The translations under genes were made by a program, and so were the position numbers. Below, in pieces: positions 43,304 to 51,914 of a stretch of 64,000 nt of DNA. The notes under the pieces were generated by a model, which saw nothing but the letters and a program-made list of their open reading frames with translations, made no database searches and was not told the origin of the DNA. Origin of the DNA: Mycosynbacter sp964593465 (lineage in GTDB: Bacteria; Patescibacteriota; Saccharimonadia; Saccharimonadales; Saccharimonadaceae); assembly GCA_964593465.1 (NCBI GenBank), contig CAZQJY010000001.1:124001-188000 (forward strand), in the 5' to 3' direction. Position 1 is the first letter of the stretch, and every line of letters begins with the position of its first letter.

Positions 43304-44653
43304 ATGTGGCATCGAATTGAACAATTAATCGTAGGGCTTTTTGTTATCGTACTTGTTGGTGTAGCGATTCATGCACCACTGAGTGTGTTTGTCGAGTCTC
43401 GGTGGTCAGAGCTGGAGTTACTTGCCAAGTCATGGAAGGAACTGGTGCTTGGTTTGGCTGGCGTGTTGCTTGCGCTGAGTGTGTGGCGACGTGGGCTATT
43501 GCTTGATGTTGTGTTTGATAAGTTCGTACTACTTGTGGCAAGCATAGCAGTACTGCATGTTGTATTAGTATTTACGTTCGACAATGTACATATGAGTGAG
43601 ATGGCAGGTCTGTTGATTGATCTGCGATTCTACCTTTTCTTTGCAGAATTGTATGTGGCTGCACGATATCTCACAGGACTTCGCAAAACTATACTAGTCG
43701 CCGCATCTGTAGGCGCGACTATTGTTGTGCTATTTGGTGTATTGCAAGTGGCGGTGTTGCCAAAAGATGTACTAAGCTATATAGGTTACTCTGACGAGAC
43801 AATTAAGCCATACCAGACGGTTGATCTGAATTATGACTATGTACGTATTAACAGCACTCTTCGTGGGCCAAATCCTGTCGGTGCATTTGCGGTGATGTTG
43901 TTGGGTATTTTGGGTGCATGGCTAGTGCGTAAACGGCAAGTACTATCCAGCTGGCAAGATGGTGGCGTTGTGCTGCTTGTAGCAGCTGCGACAGTCACGA
44001 TACTTGTGGCGAGCTATTCGCGTAGTGCGTGGTTGGCGGCCGTGACAATAGGGTTGTTGCTGGCAATGATGGCATTGCCTAGGAAATATCTCACGCACAG
44101 TGTCGTGGCTATTTGTGTGGCAGCGGTTAGCGCGGCTGGCTTGCTTTTTGCATTGCGGAATCAGCCGGTAGTATCGAACCTCTTCTTTCACAATAACCCA
44201 GTCAGTACAAGTGTGAATAAGTCGGATGATGATCGTTTGTCATCATTGCAGCGTAGTATCGAAGAAATAGAAGCGGCACCTGCGGGCAGAGGTATAGGAA
44301 GCTCTGGCTCTGCGTCAATTTTCCAGGGTAAGCTAACTGTTGTGGAGAATCAGTATCTCTATATGGCGCACGAGTCTGGCTGGTTGGGGTTATTGTTGCA
44401 ACTTGGGCTTTTCGTATTGGTAATGCGAGGGCTGTGGCGTGCGCGACAAGATTGGTTGGCGCTTGGGCTTTTCGTGTCAGGTATTGGCCTGGCTGCAATA
44501 GGTATGATGCTACCTGTATGGGCAGATGACACGGTGAGTTTGTATTGGTGGGGGCTTGCTGGACTTGCGCTTGGCTCGTCTGCTATTATCAGGATAAATG
44601 ACAGCAAATCCACAACAAGTACGCGCCACCAAAAAGCAAAAAGAACTGCTTAG
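43304..44653 (+). CDS. O-antigen ligase/polymerase-like membrane protein
   Basis: A 449-aa polytopic protein with about ten to eleven apolar segments. The Wzy_C/WaaL-type central region reads LNYDYVRINSTLRGPNPVGAF and later ASYSRSAWLAAV, with a long external loop (about 290-345) containing RGIGSSG and the ENQYLYMAHESGWLG block typical of the family. In an organism without lipid A it may polymerise or attach surface glycans to another acceptor. Its 3' end overlaps the next gene by 56 nt. Confidence 0.85.
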   Translation: MWHRIEQLIVGLFVIVLVGVAIHAPLSVFVESRWSELELLAKSWKELVLGLAGVLLALSVWRRGLLLDVVFDKFVLLVASIAVLHVVLVFTFDNVHMSEMAGLLIDLRFYLFFAELYVAARYLTGLRKTILVAASVGATIVVLFGVLQVAVLPKDVLSYIGYSDETIKPYQTVDLNYDYVRINSTLRGPNPVGAFAVMLLGILGAWLVRKRQVLSSWQDGGVVLLVAAATVTILVASYSRSAWLAAVTIGLLLAMMALPRKYLTHSVVAICVAAVSAAGLLFALRNQPVVSNLFFHNNPVSTSVNKSDDDRLSSLQRSIEEIEAAPAGRGIGSSGSASIFQGKLTVVENQYLYMAHESGWLGLLLQLGLFVLVMRGLWRARQDWLALGLFVSGIGLAAIGMMLPVWADDTVSLYWWGLAGLALGSSAIIRINDSKSTTSTRHQKAKRTA

Positions 44654-44975
44654 TTTTATTGATGGTTTTATAAAAGGCAACGGCTACGGACCAAGCTACC
44701 GTGAGATCATGCGCGCGCTCGACTACAAATCCGTCTCGACTGTGGCGACGCATGTGAGTGGACTTATAACCAAAGGCTATTTGGAAAAAACCGATGCGTC
44801 GGCACGTTCGCTGGCGATTGTAAAGTCTGTATCACACCAGCCTACAAGAGAGCAATGGCTCGCAGCTGAGCTTGCAAAAAAACGCCGCAAATTTGCACTA
44901 GAGTCTAGTGCTGACGCGCGCCAGAGCGTCGAAGCAATCGATCGTATCGCCAAACTGTTTGACATCTCACTGTAA
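44598..44975 (+). CDS. LexA-type DNA-binding-domain protein lacking the peptidase
   Basis: A 125-aa protein. Residues about 10-75 match the LexA winged-helix DNA-binding domain (KKQKELLSFIDGFIKGNG, PSYREIMRALDYKSVSTVATHVSGL, ITKGYLEK). The S24 autoproteolysis domain of LexA is absent. It is replaced by a 50-residue, charged helical tail. It therefore cannot self-cleave in an SOS response and is probably a different regulator. A TGCTATTAT box lies 8 nt before the ATG, inside the end of the ligase gene, so it can be transcribed alone. Confidence 0.8.
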   Translation: MTANPQQVRATKKQKELLSFIDGFIKGNGYGPSYREIMRALDYKSVSTVATHVSGLITKGYLEKTDASARSLAIVKSVSHQPTREQWLAAELAKKRRKFALESSADARQSVEAIDRIAKLFDISL

Positions 44976-45019
44976 TCTATTCAAAAAAAGCCAAAACTGA
45001 TATCATAAGCATAACTGCT

Positions 45020-47086
45020 ATGAACCCAAACAACCAACCAAATCAACCCCCACAGCCACAAGGTCCGCCTCAGCCTCCTGCACCAGGCCAGCCTGCCTAT
45101 GGCAACTATGTTGCTCCTGGAGCCAGCCAGCCTTTGCCTTCAGAATCCCCCGTGCCTCAGCAGCCGTACTATGCTGCACAGCTGCCTCCGGCACCTCAGG
45201 GACAACCACCTGCTGGGTATCCTGTGCCTCAACCTCAGCAGCAATATCCAACAGCTCCACAGAGTCCCTATGGTCAGCCTCCCGTACAGTCTAGTCTAGA
45301 GAAGAAGCTGCCACTACCTATGCGTATAGTGGAATGGCTACAATCTCGCTGGTATGTACCGGTCGGGGTATTGTTTGCTATAGCTATTATTGGGCAGGTA
45401 GTGTGGCAGGTGACATACCCCACAAATGCCGTAGTGCCAAACCTGGTAGTAGATGGTAATAATTTTACAGGTGTAGATAAAGACAAGGCGATTGCTCAAC
45501 TTAATGAAGTATATGGCGAGCAAAAGGTAAAGCTGTTCTTTGGTGAAAAAGACGTGCCATACCAGACACCAAAAGCCAAAGAACTGGGAATTAGTGTCGA
45601 TAACAGCTCGCGTATGTCTAATGTGCAATATCCTTTTGGGTTGCGGCTAGTGCCAACATCGTACTGGTGGGCAAAAAGCACAGTCAAGACCGGTGCTCCG
45701 ATATACAATTACAACAAAACAACACTCGATACCTATGTACTGAAAAACTTTGGTGAAGAATGCGTGATTCCACCTCAAAATGCTACACTCAAACTCGATG
45801 ACAACCAGTTTAAAGTAGTATCTGCTGTAGCTGGCGGTAAGTGTAATATCACTGAGTTCAAAGATGCTGTAGGCAAGACGACCTACAAGGCTGACGGTTT
45901 TGTTGTGAGGACTGGTGTCAAAGAGGTAGCTGCTCCGCTTACCGATGAAATTGCCAAGCAGCTAGGCGATGAACTCAACAACAATTTAAGCGACGACATG
46001 TCGCTGCAGGCTGCTGGTGAAACAAGTACTGTCAAGTCATCTGTAGTAAAGAATTGGTTGTCATTTAGCGCTTTCGTGCCAGAGGACAAAAATGATGGTA
46101 AGCCGCTGCCACCCCCACGTTTGCTGTACAAGATTGAACCAGAGCGCGTAAAACGTTATCTGGATACAAGTAAGATTTCTGAGAAGGTGGAGAAAAAGCC
46201 AGGTGTTACAAAAATTTCTACAACTGATTTTACCGAAACATCACGAGTTGATGGTACTCCCGGCAGACTTATCAATATCACCAAGACAATTGCTAGTATT
46301 GATCCTTTTATAAATGCTCGGGCTGCAAAGCCGACTGTTGTTGTAGAGCAAGTGCCGGCAACAGAAAGCTTTACGCGTAAATACACACCTACGGAGGCAG
46401 GGTATAGCGCGCTTATTAAGCAATTTGCACATGATAATCCGGGCAAAATTAGTATTGTACTCAAGGAACTATCGGGCAAGAAACCATACTACAATGGCAT
46501 GACGGATGAAGGTGTTGTGCATCCAGCTGCTGGAGTTGAGGGTATGTACCTTGTGTATGCAGCCCAAAAAGGTATCGAAGACGGTAGTATTCAATATACC
46601 GACAAGATAAATGGTAATTTATCAGTCAAAGATTGTATGAAAGCAGCGGCAGCAGATCAAGATAGTGACTGCATTACTGCATTACTGGCAAAAATTAGTG
46701 TAGAAAAAGTGCATGCGGTGTTGCGTGAAATTGGCATGGACTCCACCAAATTTACTGGTAAAATTACGACCACAACTGCACGAGATATGGCAATTTTTAT
46801 GCAAACATTAGCAGAAAACAATCTAAAGATTAAAAATAAAAGTGACTTAGAGACAGGCATGCGGGAGCTTTCGCTACGCGATGGCATGAAATCTTCTATT
46901 ATATCTGGCGGTAAAGTTGCGGGTGGTGCATCGGACAAATCATACAACGAGATGGCTATCGGTTCCAAAAACGGCAAGTTTGTTGTTGGGTTTATGTCCG
47001 AAGGCTCCGATGGCGCTAAAACAGCCGCTAAACTTATCAAGGCTATCGAAACACTACGCCAGCAAAAACAAGACCTCAAGAAATAG
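45020..47086 (+). CDS. Membrane-anchored PBP/beta-lactamase-fold protein, likely inactive
   Basis: A 688-aa protein. Residues 1-95 are Pro/Gln-rich and cytoplasmic; a single membrane segment lies near 112-130. Two VanW-linked peptidoglycan-binding-4-like regions follow (about 135-420, beginning VVPNLVVDGNNFTG). The C-terminal part (about 455-688) resembles class A beta-lactamase/serine hydrolases. At the place of the catalytic SxxK, however, the sequence is AAGVEGM, so Ser is G505 and Lys is G508. KTG is also not intact (KVAGG). It probably binds wall components without catalysis. Confidence 0.7.
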   Translation: MNPNNQPNQPPQPQGPPQPPAPGQPAYGNYVAPGASQPLPSESPVPQQPYYAAQLPPAPQGQPPAGYPVPQPQQQYPTAPQSPYGQPPVQSSLEKKLPLPMRIVEWLQSRWYVPVGVLFAIAIIGQVVWQVTYPTNAVVPNLVVDGNNFTGVDKDKAIAQLNEVYGEQKVKLFFGEKDVPYQTPKAKELGISVDNSSRMSNVQYPFGLRLVPTSYWWAKSTVKTGAPIYNYNKTTLDTYVLKNFGEECVIPPQNATLKLDDNQFKVVSAVAGGKCNITEFKDAVGKTTYKADGFVVRTGVKEVAAPLTDEIAKQLGDELNNNLSDDMSLQAAGETSTVKSSVVKNWLSFSAFVPEDKNDGKPLPPPRLLYKIEPERVKRYLDTSKISEKVEKKPGVTKISTTDFTETSRVDGTPGRLINITKTIASIDPFINARAAKPTVVVEQVPATESFTRKYTPTEAGYSALIKQFAHDNPGKISIVLKELSGKKPYYNGMTDEGVVHPAAGVEGMYLVYAAQKGIEDGSIQYTDKINGNLSVKDCMKAAAADQDSDCITALLAKISVEKVHAVLREIGMDSTKFTGKITTTTARDMAIFMQTLAENNLKIKNKSDLETGMRELSLRDGMKSSIISGGKVAGGASDKSYNEMAIGSKNGKFVVGFMSEGSDGAKTAAKLIKAIETLRQQKQDLKK

Positions 47087-47087
47087 C

Positions 47088-47117
47088 TTGACTTACCTCT
47101 AGTTTCTTGGCTATAAT
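47088..47117 (+). promoter_or_regulatory. tRNA-Asn promoter
   Basis: TTGACT (47088-47093), an 18-nt spacer and TATAAT (47112-47117), close to the sigma-70 consensus. They sit 15 nt before the tRNA 5' end. The -35 overlaps the stop region of the upstream gene. Confidence 0.85.
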
Positions 47118-47131
47118 AGCCTTTGTACTAT

Positions 47132-47206
47132 TCCTGCGTAGCTCAGTGGTAGAGCGGTTGGCTGTTAACCAATAGGTCACTGGTTCGAGCCCAGTCGCAG
47201 GAGCCA
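47132..47206 (+). tRNA. tRNA-Asn (anticodon GTT)
   Basis: The full cloverleaf can be drawn. The acceptor stem is TCCTGCG with CGCAGGA, the D-arm GCTCAGTGGTAGAGC, the anticodon loop CTGTTAA with GTT at 47164-47166, and the T-arm GGTTCGAGCCC. G is the discriminator and CCA is encoded at 47204-47206. The length is 75 nt including CCA. Its last eight bases form part of a perfect palindrome with the downstream terminator. Confidence 0.97.
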
Positions 47207-47246
47207 AGAAAAAACACCCCATATGGGGTGTTTTTTCTTGGCTCCT
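47199..47246. terminator. 48-nt perfect palindrome, bidirectional terminator overlapping the tRNA 3' end
   Basis: Each 24-nt arm runs from the tRNA 3' end (AGGAGCCA) through GAAAAAACACCCCAT. The two arms are exact reverse complements without a spacer. A CACCCC/GGGGTG core next to A6/T6 tracts can stop transcription from both sides. Inclusion of the tRNA tail makes the palindrome longer than needed for a terminator. Confidence 0.85.
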
Positions 47247-47281
47247 CATGTCATAGCGTTAGGCTCAGTTGCTATAGCAAA

Positions 47282-47306
47282 GGCCACCCGCGATAGCCGG
47301 GTGGTC
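47282..47306 (-). terminator. Hairpin terminator after the esterase gene
   Basis: GGCCACCCG / CGGGTGGTC with a 7-nt loop and one wobble pair. Read on the minus strand it follows the esterase stop and precedes a short TTT tract, so it is a weaker terminator. Confidence 0.55.
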
Positions 47307-47329
47307 TTGTGATTATATGGTCATCACTT

Positions 47330-48637
47330 TTATTTCAAATATTTATTCAAAAAGGTGAACGTAGGGTTTACTGCACGAGCATCGTATCCCATGTGATTTG
47401 AACCCTTGAGGATCAGATATGACGAAGGGATACCTTTGGCGCGTAGGTTATTGCTATATTCAATCGCCTGGCCTGGGTGTACTAGGTATTCACTTTGGGC
47501 GTTGGCAAGGAATGTTGGTGGCGTATTGCGTGCAAAGTTTAGTGCAGGCGACATAGCGCGGAGGTTGTCTTGACAGCCAAGTGCATCTGTCATGCCGAGG
47601 ATAGCACGCTGTGCTTCTGCTGGTATAGCAGACTTTGCCGTGTGGGTGGCAGTAGCTGCGTTAGGTGCAGTAGCTGCGGCGGCACGTACTGCTTTGCTGG
47701 CTGTTGGTGATTTTGGATCATAGATACTTGGCGTGTTGCTATTGTTTGCTGCACTTTGTGACAAGAAATTGACAGCTTGGGTTGCGTTTTTGACGTGTGG
47801 ATTGTTACTCTGGCCAGTAGCTGCGGCGCCCGATTGAATAAGCTGACTCAGGCCATTTGATAGCTGGCTAGTTGATATGGTTTTTTTGCTGCCGCTAGTT
47901 GTCTTGGTGGTAGTTTTGGCGCTACTAACGCTCAAAATATTTATGAGGCCTGCAGTGCTTGGGGTGGTGCCTTTGGTATTTGAGGCGGTGCCACCGCTTG
48001 AGCGTGGAACATTGGCTAGTGCAGACGAGAGGCCATTTGGATCTGTAGGAATACAAGTTGAGTGGTCGACACCGATCGCAAAGCTCTGTTCAGAGTTGAA
48101 GATAGCGGTGTAGGCGTTGACAGGTGCAGACCAACCCACTGCTGCCGCCATGCCACTCTGGCCACTGGCGGCTACACGCATCGCGAGGCTACCGCCAGCA
48201 CTGTCACCCCAGATAGCGATTTTATTTGGATTCATACCATAGCTTGCGGCGTTGGCACGAATAGATTTTGTGGCCCGCATGACATCTTCATACTGGTAGT
48301 AGACACCCGCAGAGCCAAGACGGTAGTCGATAGATGCGGCTACATAGCCACGCTGTGCAGCTGCTCGCCCAAGATTTGCATATTGTGACTTGTCGCCTGT
48401 GCGCCAACCGCCACCATGCACAAAGATAATGCCAGGTTTGTTGCGCCCGCCAGTGGTGTAGATGTCGATACCTTGGCGCCCGCCAGCACCATCTATGTAG
48501 CTAGAAGACTTTTTGGTAACTGTTGCGGCCTGAGAAGTGATAGTCGGTACCAGTCCGACAAGCAGGCTAAATACAAGTACAGAGGTCAATACTCGGTTTT
48601 TGATATTCCTCACAAGGGTGGTGGCTATAGAACGCAT
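47330..48637 (-). CDS. Secreted alpha/beta hydrolase (HSL-type esterase) with a large insertion
   Basis: A 435-aa exported serine hydrolase. A signal peptide lies at about 15-38 (ending SQAA). The hydrolase fold has the oxyanion HGGG in IIFVHGGGWRTGD, the nucleophile elbow GDSAGGS, and the histidine in GSNHMGYD. The usual Asp position reads SEYLVHPGQ, so the acid may be Glu. A low-complexity Ser/Thr/Ala/Asn insertion of about 150 residues splits the domain between the nucleophile and the acid. The ATG at 48637 has a GAAGGAG ribosome site. Substrate is unknown, perhaps a surface ester. Confidence 0.78.
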   Translation of the reverse strand: MRSIATTLVRNIKNRVLTSVLVFSLLVGLVPTITSQAATVTKKSSSYIDGAGGRQGIDIYTTGGRNKPGIIFVHGGGWRTGDKSQYANLGRAAAQRGYVAASIDYRLGSAGVYYQYEDVMRATKSIRANAASYGMNPNKIAIWGDSAGGSLAMRVAASGQSGMAAAVGWSAPVNAYTAIFNSEQSFAIGVDHSTCIPTDPNGLSSALANVPRSSGGTASNTKGTTPSTAGLINILSVSSAKTTTKTTSGSKKTISTSQLSNGLSQLIQSGAAATGQSNNPHVKNATQAVNFLSQSAANNSNTPSIYDPKSPTASKAVRAAAATAPNAATATHTAKSAIPAEAQRAILGMTDALGCQDNLRAMSPALNFARNTPPTFLANAQSEYLVHPGQAIEYSNNLRAKGIPSSYLILKGSNHMGYDARAVNPTFTFLNKYLK

Positions 48638-48779
48638 GAAAACTCCTTCACTATGCATTTATAGATTTTATAATATCACAAATAGTAAATAAAAGCAAGT
48701 ACTAGTACATAAAATACCAGACAACACGAGTAGTCTGATACCTATAAGCTCTAACTGTTCATGGTACTATGGGGCATAT

Positions 48780-49355
48780 ATGAAGCTATTGTCAGACCAA
48801 GTGAGTGAGCGAGAGGTGGAGATTGTACTGCGCGAACTTGCTCGTACACATGATGTCTCTGGCGACGCTGTGGAGTTTGGGTGCTATGTCGGCACAACAA
48901 GTGTCCACCTAGCTCGGGAGTTGCAGGGTAGTGGTAAGCAGCTCTATCTTTATGATTCATTTGAGGGACTGCCTGAAAAGCGCTCAGAAGACATTAGTCC
49001 GGTGGGAGAGCAATTCAAAGCAGGTGAGCTGCACGCGACTAAAAAAGAGCTGATTCGCAATCTCAAGCAGGCCAATGTACCGATGCCAAATATTACAAAA
49101 GGTTGGTTTTCGGATGTGGAGCCTAGTCAGGTACCACAGCAGATCAGTTTTGCGTTTCTTGATGGCGATTACTATGATTCAGTGTTGGATCCGCTCAAGT
49201 TGATCTGGAGTAGACTCTCGCCAGGTGCAGTTGTGGTGGTGGACGACTATGCCAATGAGGCGCTACCAGGAGCTGCCAAAGCGGTCGATGACTGGTTAAA
49301 AACTCACCATGCTCATCTCTCGGTGGAGGCATCACTCGCGATACTACGCACATAA
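48780..49355 (+). CDS. Class I SAM-dependent O-methyltransferase (TylF-like)
   Basis: A 191-aa methyltransferase of the TylF/macrocin O-methyltransferase type. The SAM motif I is AVEFGCYVGTTSVHLAREL, followed by LYDSFEGLPEK, DGDYYDSVLDPLKLIWSRL and the metal-site region VVVDDYAN, which are standard for the family. The family methylates sugars, so a glycan is a possible substrate. A TGGTACTAT box ends 9 nt before the ATG. It is a short member, lacking extra N-terminal helices. Confidence 0.85.
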   Translation: MKLLSDQVSEREVEIVLRELARTHDVSGDAVEFGCYVGTTSVHLARELQGSGKQLYLYDSFEGLPEKRSEDISPVGEQFKAGELHATKKELIRNLKQANVPMPNITKGWFSDVEPSQVPQQISFAFLDGDYYDSVLDPLKLIWSRLSPGAVVVVDDYANEALPGAAKAVDDWLKTHHAHLSVEASLAILRT

Positions 49356-49430
49356 AGCTTGCATATTATATGCAAATATGATAAAATAAAAAAAGAGTAT
49401 ATATAAACTAAAAACGAGAGGTGGGCAAGC

Positions 49431-50348
49431 ATGATTTCATATCTTCGCTCAACACACTATCGGCCGGCTATTAAGCAAAAGGATGACTTACAGCCAGGCA
49501 GCTGGATTCGCTCGGAACGCCCAAACGACGACGAAAAGCAGCAACTCATCAAACTAGGGCTCGATGCCGATGTATTGGCTGATGCGCTCGACCCGCACGA
49601 AGTGCCGCGTGTGGAACTCGAAGATGGCTGGACGTATTTCATCACGCGCTTACCAGACACCGACGATGAGTTTAATGACTATACGACGCCGATGCTTTTT
49701 GCGCTTGGCGACAAATATATCGTGACAGTGAGCCGCGACAGTCTGGGGCGCCTGTGGCAGCCATTTATTGATCGCACATTGGCACCAACAACACAAAAGA
49801 CTAAGCTTTTTATGCTCATGCTTGACGCAATCTCCCGGCAGTATCAAACTCGCATTGCTGCCATCAATCGCCAAATGCGTGCTACCACCAGTAGTGTTCA
49901 CGCACTCAAAGCTAAAGACATTGCTACCATGACAGAGTACGAGCGCAAGCTAAACGACTATCTTGATGCACTGCTGCCAACCAATACTGCACTCGAAAAG
50001 ATTCTTGGCGGCAAGATGCTGCCACTGTACGAAGACGATCGTGATTTGGTTGAAGACTTGTCAATTGATTTTGAACAGAATATTGCACGCTGCAAAAGCT
50101 TACTCCGAACCATCACAAACCTACGTGATAGCTACCGGGCGGTGATGGACACTAGGCTAAACGAAACGATTCGTTTGCTGACAGTGATTACACTAACATT
50201 CACGATCCCAACAATGTTTGCTGGACTGTATGGTATGAACGTGGACTTGCCAGGCGATGAAAATGCTCCCTATATGTTCTGGCTGATACTAGGCGTAAGT
50301 CTTTGTATCGCCTTTGGATTGGCGGCATATTTCTTGCGCAAGCGCTAA
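49431..50348 (+). CDS. corA: CorA family magnesium/divalent cation transporter
   Basis: A 305-aa CorA-type channel for Mg2+ and other divalent ions. The long N-terminal cytosolic domain (1-245) leads to two C-terminal membrane helices, with the YGMN signature in MFAGLYGMNVDLPG between them and a basic end (YFLRKR). Length is near normal (about 310). GAGAGGTGG lies a few bases upstream as a ribosome site. It probably also works as a homopentamer. Confidence 0.94.
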   Translation: MISYLRSTHYRPAIKQKDDLQPGSWIRSERPNDDEKQQLIKLGLDADVLADALDPHEVPRVELEDGWTYFITRLPDTDDEFNDYTTPMLFALGDKYIVTVSRDSLGRLWQPFIDRTLAPTTQKTKLFMLMLDAISRQYQTRIAAINRQMRATTSSVHALKAKDIATMTEYERKLNDYLDALLPTNTALEKILGGKMLPLYEDDRDLVEDLSIDFEQNIARCKSLLRTITNLRDSYRAVMDTRLNETIRLLTVITLTFTIPTMFAGLYGMNVDLPGDENAPYMFWLILGVSLCIAFGLAAYFLRKR

Positions 50349-50369
50349 AGTGCTACAATTGACATACTT

Positions 50370-51215
50370 ATGATATGGCATAAAAAGCAGACAACACGGC
50401 AACACATTCGCCAAGTACTTGGTAAACTTTTGGGTGATATGAACCAAGCAAACACGATGACGCTTGCTGCAGGTATTGCTTATTTTGCAGCCTTGGCGTT
50501 TTTCCCAAGTTTTGCAGCTATGTTTGCGATAGCAACGATAGTTATCTCCCCGGAGCAGGCAGCAGCAATAATCGAGAATGTTAATGCGTATCTGCCATCT
50601 GATATCGCTGGATTAGTGACAATGCAGCTAGAGGTGCAAGGCGATAAATTTGGTAATAATATTATCTTTGCGACTGTCGCCATTGTCGTTGCGTTGTTTG
50701 GTGCATCGGCTGCTACAGAAAACATGATACGAGCGCTCAATGTAGCATATGGTACAACAGAAACACGTAATCTGATCAAACTACGGCTGCTCAGTATGGT
50801 GGTATTAGTATGTACATTATTGCTGGTGATAGTGGTAATGCTACTGCTTGTTATCGGTGATTATATGGTTGACTGGGGCGTGCCACACGAGCTAGTGCTA
50901 TTGGTTGCATTGATTCGCTGGCCACTTTTACTTGTGATGATAAGCGGAGCTTTTGCACTATTGTATCGCTATGGTCCGGATAAACCCCGTGCGAAGTGGC
51001 GCTGGGTGAGCTCTGGTGCGCTACTTGCTACAGGCCTGTGGCTCATTGTGACGCTTGCTCTCTTTGCCTTTGCTCGCTACTCTACGATGTTTAGTGCTGC
51101 ATATACATTGTTTGCGGGTATTGTGGTGCTTATGATGTGGTTTAATTTTAGTGCACTTGCGTTGCTAGTAGGCGCACACATTAATCGCCGCCAAGAAATT
51201 GGTTACAAGAAGTAA
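50370..51215 (+). CDS. YihY/BrkB family membrane protein
   Basis: A 281-aa integral membrane protein of the YihY/UPF0761 family, formerly linked to RNase BN. It shows MNQANTMTLAAGIAYFAALAFFPSF near the N-terminus, about six apolar segments, and the C-terminal AAYTLFAGIVVLMMWFNFSA that is typical. Molecular function is not established for the family. A TGCTACAAT box is 10 nt before the ATG. Confidence 0.88.
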   Translation: MIWHKKQTTRQHIRQVLGKLLGDMNQANTMTLAAGIAYFAALAFFPSFAAMFAIATIVISPEQAAAIIENVNAYLPSDIAGLVTMQLEVQGDKFGNNIIFATVAIVVALFGASAATENMIRALNVAYGTTETRNLIKLRLLSMVVLVCTLLLVIVVMLLLVIGDYMVDWGVPHELVLLVALIRWPLLLVMISGAFALLYRYGPDKPRAKWRWVSSGALLATGLWLIVTLALFAFARYSTMFSAAYTLFAGIVVLMMWFNFSALALLVGAHINRRQEIGYKK

Positions 51216-51285
51216 ATTCTCAGCAAATCCACAGGATTAAGGCGTACACTAAAAATACATCAGTAACAATCCATAAGGAGGTTCT

Positions 51286-51549
51286 ATGGGTATATTGGGT
51301 TGGATAGTGCTAGGTGGTCTTGCAGGATGGGTGGCATCGCTCATCATGAAAACAGATAAACAAATGGGGCTGTTCCTTAATATCGTAGTGGGTATTGTCG
51401 GTGCCTTTATTGGTGGCTGGCTCACCAGTATGCTCATGGACAAAGATATTTCTGGATTTAACATCGAGAGCTTTTTGATTGCGCTACTTGGGTCGGTGAT
51501 TCTACTCTGGCTGGTAAAGATGATACGAGGATCAGGCACAAAAGAATAG
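51286..51549 (+). CDS. GlsB/YeaQ/YmgE family small membrane protein
   Basis: An 87-aa small membrane protein of the transglycosylase-associated/GlsB family. It has three apolar segments and the recurring glycine motifs GWIVLGGLAGWVAS, VVGIVGAFIGGW and ALLGSVILLWL. Its role is unclear; such proteins rise in general stress in other bacteria. It has a perfect AAGGAGGT Shine-Dalgarno, with only 3-4 nt to the ATG. Confidence 0.88.
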   Translation: MGILGWIVLGGLAGWVASLIMKTDKQMGLFLNIVVGIVGAFIGGWLTSMLMDKDISGFNIESFLIALLGSVILLWLVKMIRGSGTKE

Positions 51550-51568
51550 ACACCTTTTGCAATAAACA

Positions 51569-51599
51569 TTATATGCCCTGTGTTGAGCAGGGCATATAA
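51569..51599. repeat. 12-bp inverted repeat
   Basis: TTATATGCCCTG (51569-51580) and CAGGGCATATAA (51588-51599) around a 7-nt loop, 11 nt before the promoter of the AbrB-like gene. There is no T-tract after it, so an operator or a weak terminator is possible. Confidence 0.6.
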
Positions 51600-51609
51600 G
51601 CTGTGCTAC

Positions 51610-51639
51610 TTGACATACTTTTCATACTGGGTATACAAT
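51610..51639 (+). promoter_or_regulatory. Promoter of the AbrB-MFS operon
   Basis: TTGACA (51610-51615) and TACAAT (51634-51639), spaced 18 nt, preceded by the inverted repeat. A leader with AAAGGA before the ATG at 51666 follows. Confidence 0.75.
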
Positions 51640-51665
51640 AGGAGATTGAAGAAAGGACTATAATT

Positions 51666-51914
51666 ATGGGACTACAAGATAGAAAACTCTATGGAACTGC
51701 AACCGTAGGAACAAAAGGACAGGTGGTAATACCTGCAGATGCGCGCGAAGAACTAGGGATACAGCCTGGCGACAGACTATATGTTGTCAATGCTATCCAT
51801 GGCGCAGGCATTATGCTGCTCAAAGAAGAAATGCTACAGTCGTTTATCGATAAAATGAGTGCACATATCGATGAATTTCGGGCGTTTGCAGACAAAGAAG
51901 GCGAACAACAGTAA
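51666..51914 (+). CDS. AbrB/MazE/SpoVT-type DNA-binding protein
   Basis: An 82-aa regulator with the swapped-hairpin AbrB fold in its first 48 residues (TVGTKGQVVIPADAREELGI then QPGDRLYVV). A short helical C-terminus follows (SFIDKMSAHIDEF). It probably acts as a dimeric DNA binder. Its last base overlaps the MFS gene start, so both are made from one message, and it may repress its own operon by binding the inverted repeat upstream. There is no MazF toxin next to it, so an antitoxin role is less likely. Confidence 0.85.
   Translation: MGLQDRKLYGTATVGTKGQVVIPADAREELGIQPGDRLYVVNAIHGAGIMLLKEEMLQSFIDKMSAHIDEFRAFADKEGEQQ

Noticed and set aside
51569..51599. Intrinsic terminator after the GlsB-like gene
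   Set aside because: The hairpin is not followed by a T tract, so it is listed only as an inverted repeat.
51666..51914. MazE-type antitoxin
   Set aside because: No toxin gene is adjacent; the gene overlaps an MFS exporter, so a regulator is more likely.
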